Shown in pieces: positions 58,841-64,000 of a stretch of DNA of 64,000 bases. The notes beneath the pieces were generated by a model, which ran no database searches, had not been told where the DNA came from, and saw only the letters and a list, made by a program, of their open reading frames with translations. The stretch is from assembly GCA_951230915.1 (NCBI GenBank), contig OX579635.1, positions 41,354,001 to 41,418,000 of the forward strand. The letters are read 5' to 3'. The stretch is from Antitrichia curtipendula (lineage: Eukaryota; Streptophyta; Bryopsida; Hypnales; Leucodontaceae). The position numbers were made by a program, and so were the translations under genes. Numbering within the stretch: position 1 is the first letter of the stretch; the number at the start of each line of letters is the position of its first letter.

Positions 58841-60499
58841 CTAAAGTCGACTCCTCGGCGTGGATTTCCCGAGGCTTCCCATCGCCTTGGCTTTCGCTCG
58901 CAGCACGTGCTTCTGAATCTTCCCCGTGGCCGTCTTCGGCAATGGACCGAACACCACCGACCGAGGAACCATGTAATGTGGCATCTCCTTTCGACAGAAC
59001 TGAATCACCTCCGCTTCCGTGATGGAAGTCTTCCCATTCGGAGTGACGAACGCGCACGGCGACTCGCCCCAGCGCGCATCCGGGCGCGCCACTACCGACG
59101 CTTCCAGAATGGCCGGGTGTCGGTACAAAATGCTCTCGACCTCCAAGGAACTGATATTTTCGCCTCCGGAGATGATGATGTCCTTCGCTCGGTCTTTGAT
59201 CTCGATGTAGCCGTCGGGATGCTTCACCGCGATGTCGCCGGAGTGGTACCAGCCCCCTTGGAAGCTCTCCTCGGTGGCTTTCGGGTTGTTCAAGTAGCCT
59301 TTCATCACCATATTGCCCCGCATCACAACTTCCCCGAGGGAGGAGCCATTCGCCGGCACGGGCGCCATCGTCTTCATGTCCACGACGTCCAGGCCTTCGA
59401 GACCCACATAACGAACGCCCTGTCGGGAATTCAAACGCGCGCGCTCAGCAGCGGGGAGCGCGTCCCATTCCGGCTTCCAGGCGCAAATGGTGCTCGGTCC
59501 ATAAGTCTCGGTTAATCCGTAGGTGTGCGAGACGCGAAACCCCTGTTCGGCCATTTTGGACAAGACCACGGCGGGAGGCGCCGCCCCCGCGGTCATCACG
59601 TGACAAGGGTGCGAGAGAGAAACTCGCGCGGATGGGGGCGAGTTCACCAGCATGTTGAGCACCACGGGCGCCCCGCAGAAATGCGTGACGCCATGATCGC
59701 GAATTGCATCGTAAATTCCAGCGGCGGTCACGTGACGGAGACAGACGTTCGTACCAGCTTGGGCGGCGATCCCCCACGAGTAACACCAACCGTTGCAATG
59801 GAAGAGCGGCAGCGTCCAGAGGTAGACGGGCCCGATGGGAACCTCCCACACGAGGATGTTGCTAAGGGCAGAGACGTAGGCGCCGCGGTGGGAGAGCAAC
59901 ACCCCCTTTGGACTCGAAGTTGTGCCAGACGTGTAACCCAGCGAGATCGTATCCCACTCATCCGCGGGAGGCGACCACACAAACCCTGGATCGCCTTCAC
60001 CGAGAAACGATTCGTACTCAATTGCGCCTCTCGCCACACAATCCGCCCGCCCGAGCTCGGCAACGACCAGAAGTGGGAGCTTGAACGAGCCCAGCTTGGA
60101 GCTCAGTATGTTGAGCGACTCTTCAACCAGTGGAAAAAACTCTGCATCAACGATCAACGCCTTCGATTTCGAATGCTCAAGAAAAAACGCGATCATGCGC
60201 GCATCCAGGCGTATGTTGATCGCGTTGATGATCATCCCCGCCATGGGCACGCCAAAATGAGCCTCGTAGATGCAAGGCACATTGGGAGCAACAACCGAGA
60301 CGATGTCCCCAGGGGACAAGCCGTGCTGTACAAGCGCAGACGCCATTCGCCGGCATCGCTCGTACGTCTGCGCCCAAGTGTAGTGCACATCCCCGTAGAT
60401 CACCGAAGTTCGGGCGCCGTAAACAAACGCCGCGCGCTCCAAAAAACCCAGCGGCGTCAAGGGTGCGTAATTCGCTGCCACTTTGGGGAGCGTCGCCAT
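58841..60499 (-). CDS. Peroxisomal acyl-activating enzyme (AMP-forming acyl-CoA synthetase)
   Basis: A single uninterrupted 552-codon frame. It carries all core motifs of ANL-superfamily acyl-CoA synthetases: the P-loop YTSGTTSSPKG (189-199), YGLTETYGP (327-335), the adenylate-binding YHSGD (418-422), the hinge and A8 region IKDRAKDIIISGGENIS (434-450), and the catalytic Lys527 in PKTATGK. The sequence resembles plant clade VI enzymes (AAE1, AAE7/ACN1, BZO1 group), which activate acetate, short-chain or benzoic-type acids with ATP and CoA. The last three residues, SRL, are a type 1 peroxisomal signal. Substrate cannot be read from the sequence. The gene is strongly GC-rich in AT-rich surroundings and has no introns. 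A decayed copy of its 3' end lies just downstream. Confidence 0.94.
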   Translation of the reverse strand: MATLPKVAANYAPLTPLGFLERAAFVYGARTSVIYGDVHYTWAQTYERCRRMASALVQHGLSPGDIVSVVAPNVPCIYEAHFGVPMAGMIINAINIRLDARMIAFFLEHSKSKALIVDAEFFPLVEESLNILSSKLGSFKLPLLVVAELGRADCVARGAIEYESFLGEGDPGFVWSPPADEWDTISLGYTSGTTSSPKGVLLSHRGAYVSALSNILVWEVPIGPVYLWTLPLFHCNGWCYSWGIAAQAGTNVCLRHVTAAGIYDAIRDHGVTHFCGAPVVLNMLVNSPPSARVSLSHPCHVMTAGAAPPAVVLSKMAEQGFRVSHTYGLTETYGPSTICAWKPEWDALPAAERARLNSRQGVRYVGLEGLDVVDMKTMAPVPANGSSLGEVVMRGNMVMKGYLNNPKATEESFQGGWYHSGDIAVKHPDGYIEIKDRAKDIIISGGENISSLEVESILYRHPAILEASVVARPDARWGESPCAFVTPNGKTSITEAEVIQFCRKEMPHYMVPRSVVFGPLPKTATGKIQKHVLRAKAKAMGSLGKSTPRSRL

Positions 60500-60720
60500 C
60501 GCGGGAGGACAATTTGCAAATTGCGAAACGGAAAATTCTTGCGCAATGCAAACCCACCTTGCTCGGTGGGATCTAAACTACAAAGCGAATCGAGTTCGGG
60601 CGCATTCCAGATCCACGCCACCCAATCTCTGCTCCAGGAGTTACGATCCCGTGCGCGCATTCACCCCGCGCGCTTCCCCTGTTCAGCTGATGCTGCTGCC
60701 CACGAGGATGAACACGACGT
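60500..60720 (-). promoter_or_regulatory. 5' flank of the acyl-activating enzyme gene
   Basis: GC-rich sequence continues about 220 bp upstream of the ATG at 60499 before composition falls to AT-rich. It probably includes the 5' UTR. No specific promoter element is claimed. Confidence 0.35.
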
Positions 60721-60998
60721 TGACGGATCAAACAGCAATTCACGTGGGTTACAGTGGAAAATTATTATTCCCGAAAGGTACCTGTACGTTGGAAAATTCC
60801 TCGTGGACCACAGGAATCCTTTGATACGTTCGACCACAATGGAAACACGAGATTGCGGCAAGCTTTGATCCGCAAAACAGAAGTAAAATTTATGAGCGAG
60901 GAGGAGCATGAAAGAACCATTGTCAACACGTGCGAATCCTTCCCGCTGGTTTGGACTTTGAGGTGCACGAATGTTTTCTCTTCTGTGGGTTGTGTATA

Positions 60999-61283
60999 AG
61001 GTAACTAGACCTAAAATCGCACAAATAAGCAATTCAGCATGGTTTCCATTATTGTATTGGAAAACTTTTTGTGGGGTCTTCGGTGGTAGTGAAAAGGGGA
61101 TTTTAGATTCTCTTAGAATGCATTTTTTGGACACCATATGAATAAAGTAAGAATTTTTCAAAGTGCTAAAAACAAGTGTTCCTAAAAGTAATCATAGACT
61201 CTCATAAATAGTGGGAGTATATTTTAGGCAAGAATATGAAGTGTATGATTTTAGAAAGTGTATGCTTTTACGTGTAGTTATCT
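60999..61283. mobile_element. Stowaway-like MITE, AGGTAACTA family (TA duplication)
   Basis: The ends are AGGTAACTAGACC and GTGTAGTTATCT, with TA on both sides (60997-60998 and 61284-61285). It matches 38033-38289 along its length. It lies about 500 bp upstream of the acyl-activating enzyme start codon. Confidence 0.75.
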
Positions 61284-61289
61284 TAGAGG

Positions 61290-63560
61290 AAAGTTTGACA
61301 AGGAATAAGGGTGGCCTTCCATGCACATAGAATCAACCCAACCTTGTATAAAAATCTAAAGAAATTCTGGATTTGTGTATGGAAGTGTGTAGTAGTATTT
61401 GGTAATTGCAATTGTAAGAGGAGAATTAGAATAGTTGGCTGGCAAAACTTTGAGGGGCTCATAAAAAGCGCAAGATGGGTAAATTTGTGGTTTTTAGAAA
61501 ATAATTTTCAAGATTGAACTTTATGGTTGCTTTTAATTTGACAACAAGACAAAGTTACTCCCAAAATGTTAGTTACTCCTTGATCACATAAAACTAAAAG
61601 CATTGTAAAACTTGGTGACAACAATCTTAATTTTGGATAATTCAAAATTTCATTTTGGATTTCTACACAACTTCATCGTTTGCTCTAAATCTTCAAAGAA
61701 AAAAGATGAGGTTGATGGAATAAGTGAGTTTTTAAATTATAGAATGATTTAAGAAATCAATGAGAGACAAGTTTACATGGATGCATAGATGTTGTTGCAA
61801 TTTTTTGATATGTTGTGCATAATCCATCAAGTTATGAAGTTGTGAGTTGATTATAGGACATAACCTATTTTCCTAACCATTAAGAATCTTCCAAGGCAAA
61901 ATTTGACAATTTCAAAGCTTAAAATTGACAACAAAAGGTCTTGTGTTTGAATGTTTATGTGCTTGTTAAAAAGTAGAGACTATCAAATTGTAGAGATGGC
62001 TCTCTCAAGAAAGGAATAGAAGATGGAATTATTACATTAATTCACCTTCACTTTTTTCAATCACTCTACACATGTGATAATAAAAATAATAGAAATAGAT
62101 TATTATTAGTAAATCCTTGATATATTATTTAAAACCTTGATTGACTTTGAATCTCTTCATAGGATTCTTGATAGTACTTATGTCATTTTGTAATGTGATC
62201 ATTATGATATTGTATTGTCAAACATGAAAATATAGCACAAATTTATCTTGTAGAAGAATCTTAATGTTTCTATAAAGATAGATTATCTTTAATTATTTAT
62301 TCCTAAGAAGTTTTTCACCATTTACTTTCAATCTTTCAATTCCATTAGATGAGCTTTTGGGGGCTAGGAAGGCCGTTTCAGGCCTGTTCCCAACATTGTT
62401 CCCTCGATAGCTAAAGAACGCCACTGCAGAACCTTTTTTTTTGAAAAAAAAAAAAAAAATCTTAAAGTTTAGAAAAAAGATGAAATTTAAATTTAAAAGA
62501 GTCAAACAACTGCTACGACATAGTTCCAAAGGGCTGAGAACCCTAGGAAATTCACAATCTTCCCAAAGGTTTAAAATCATCTAATGATTCACCAACTTTT
62601 CAATATTCTTTCTATCACTTTAATTCTACTTAGTATTGAAATCAACATGAACATAAAATCAATTTCTTCCCAAGGCATGGGTTTTCAATTTATTCAATAA
62701 TATGAATTATGAATTATATCCTATCATTAGTATTAAGTCAATACTAACAACAAAATGATAATTCTAAAAACTTTTGGCATTAAAGATATCCTTTAAGCCT
62801 ACTTCTAATTTTTGTGGTGTGTTTTTCTTCTAGCTTTCTTTATGTAAGTATATATAATAATCTACAAACTAAAACTATCCTCTTAGACTAATTGAATCCT
62901 TATGGACTCAATTTTTTGAACAATTCAATAATTGGAAGTGTACAATAAGAGATTTACAAGTTGAAAGCTAAGAAGAGTTCATTCAACTTTGTGAGTTTCT
63001 TGAGAGATGAAATAAATTACATTATAAAACTTTATTTTTATGAAAAACATATAAAGCCCCCCTAAGATATTGAAGTATTTCCATATAATTTATCAATAAT
63101 AAATAATAAGATTAACAAAGCATGAAACTCAAGATGACTTCATTTGAAAAATTAGATTTAAAACCATCAATTTTTTGGCTTCAAGTTTTTATCTAGTTCT
63201 ACAAGAAGTGACATAAGGTACTCTAATCTTAAAGCAACCTTTTAAGAGCTGATTGCACTTTGAGGAAAGCAAAACTTTTTGAAACAATTTTTAGTAAAGA
63301 TTCATAGGAAGAAAAATGGAATTGGCATCTACCTCAAGTCGTTTCATATTTTTTGGACCTTTATGAAATTAGTTACAAATTTTTTAAGCTGGAATGCAAT
63401 GGTCACTAAAAGTGACCAGCTCCTGAAATGTACATTGTGGGTACATTGAAGAAAGCAACATATACCTCAATGTGCTAGAGGTCGCTTTTAGAGGAGGGTC
63501 GCTTTTAGGAGACACTACCTTACTACACCTTTAAAGATTGCATTTTTATGTATTATTATT
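61290..63560. other. AT-rich stretch, no gene supported
   Basis: No exon recognised. 62505-62580 shares the GAACCCTAGGAAA repeat with 30010-30115. A short GC-richer patch at 62350-62430 and an A/T homopolymer at 62430-62460 are of unknown origin. Confidence 0.4.
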
Positions 63561-63892
63561 CGAACAAGCAAACATAACAAACTCAATCTCGACAATGCGT
63601 GACAGTATATTTCTACTGGAATCCGTCCTTTCCACACAAGCGGAGACCCTGCTCACCATTCATCACAAGACGGACAAAAATTGCACTGGATATATTCAAA
63701 CCTGAACCGCAATCCTGCCCACCGACTTGCAAGTAAATGACTTAGGAATGAGAAACTCGCTCCATAAGCCACAAAAACTCAGAGATGGATGACGAAGAAA
63801 ATCCAGCGCAATTCAAAGCATTCCACAACAACCTTTGCAGAAAATTCTGCACCAGGGCACCTGCAAGGAAAAACGGAACAAGCATTCCTGAT

Positions 63893-64000
63893 CTACGGAC
63901 CACCAAGGACAGCATTCTCCACATCCTCTCTGCTCAACGCATAACTGAACTTTCGCTCTACATCCCGGTCCAAATTACCAGGTCCCGATTTCAGGTACCT
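63893..64000 (-). CDS. C-terminal exon of an unrecognised gene (partial)
   Basis: From the window edge, the minus strand reads 35 codons and a TAG stop at 63895-63893. The last residues are SYALSREDVENAVLGGP; the beginning is rich in charged residues (SGPGNLDRDVERK). The other two frames are interrupted or unconvincing. The true exon start lies at or beyond the edge. The adjoining 63560-63890 is less AT-rich and could be its 3' UTR. Family not recognised. Confidence 0.4.
   Translation of the reverse strand, partial: RYLKSGPGNLDRDVERKFSYALSREDVENAVLGGP

Noticed and set aside
58820..59515. 231-codon plus-strand ORF
   Set aside because: Also a shadow of the acyl-activating enzyme gene, overlapping its C-terminal half.
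59525..60868. 447-codon plus-strand ORF
   Set aside because: It is antisense to the acyl-activating enzyme. GC-rich codons leave the opposite strand free of stops; it has no recognisable domain and an Arg/His-rich composition typical of such shadows.

Overview
This 64-kb window is nuclear DNA of a land plant. The evidence is spliceosomal introns, a plant sterol gene (DWF1), a plant peroxisomal acyl-activating enzyme, a plant-type interstitial telomere repeat (TTTAGGG), and plant transposon termini (CACTACAAG..., CTCCCTCCGTCC...). The DNA is AT-rich and gene-poor, and dominated by DNA transposons. I saw no LTR-retrotransposon polyprotein. The pogo-like transposase relic and this repeat profile suggest a seed-free plant (bryophyte, lycophyte or fern), but that is inference and I cannot name the species.

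Three genes look intact, all on the minus strand. (1) An R3HCC1L-like protein at 15.5-18.8 kb, six exons and 401 aa, every junction in phase. (2) A DWF1/DIMINUTO-type Delta24-sterol reductase at 40.0-42.65 kb, five exons and 566 aa. (3) An intronless, GC-rich 552-aa AMP-forming acyl-activating enzyme with a C-terminal SRL peroxisomal signal at 58.8-60.5 kb, with a decayed duplicate of its own 3' end about 0.5 kb downstream. The last coding exon of an unrecognised gene runs off the right edge.

Broken genes: a CCR/DFR-like short-chain dehydrogenase relic (+ strand, 30.1-33.3 kb) whose two introns are swollen by two different transposons; a pogo/Tigger transposase (34.1-36.8 kb, minus) with frameshift, stops and a lost catalytic block; and a coding-like relic split by insertions across 5.0-11.2 kb.

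Mobile elements with readable boundaries: a 3.2-kb hAT element (6309-9501, TSD ATTTGAAG); short palindromic CACTA-type MITEs (1273-1494 TSD ATA; 5342-5573 TSD ATT; 2513-2732); longer CACTA elements (27029-28101 and 30383-31578, both TSD AGA), the first nested in the end of another (25953-28109, TSD ATA); a family bounded by TTAA with CCC(C)TAAAGG ends, which is the piggyBac signature; Stowaway-type elements with TA duplications; and a 1.1-kb foldback element just upstream of the R3HCC1L-like gene.

The most unusual signal is a set of dense arrays of short motifs, each confined to one segment: CAATTGG (about 4.75-13.15 kb), GGCGACCGCGGGT (inside the hAT element), ACATCTAGATGT (2.7-3.4 kb), TTCATCCACT (0.84-1.1 kb) and GACAATTTGTC (50.9-53.1 kb). 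Two of them run through coding-like sequence in more than one reading frame, so the signal is at the DNA level. I do not know what they are.
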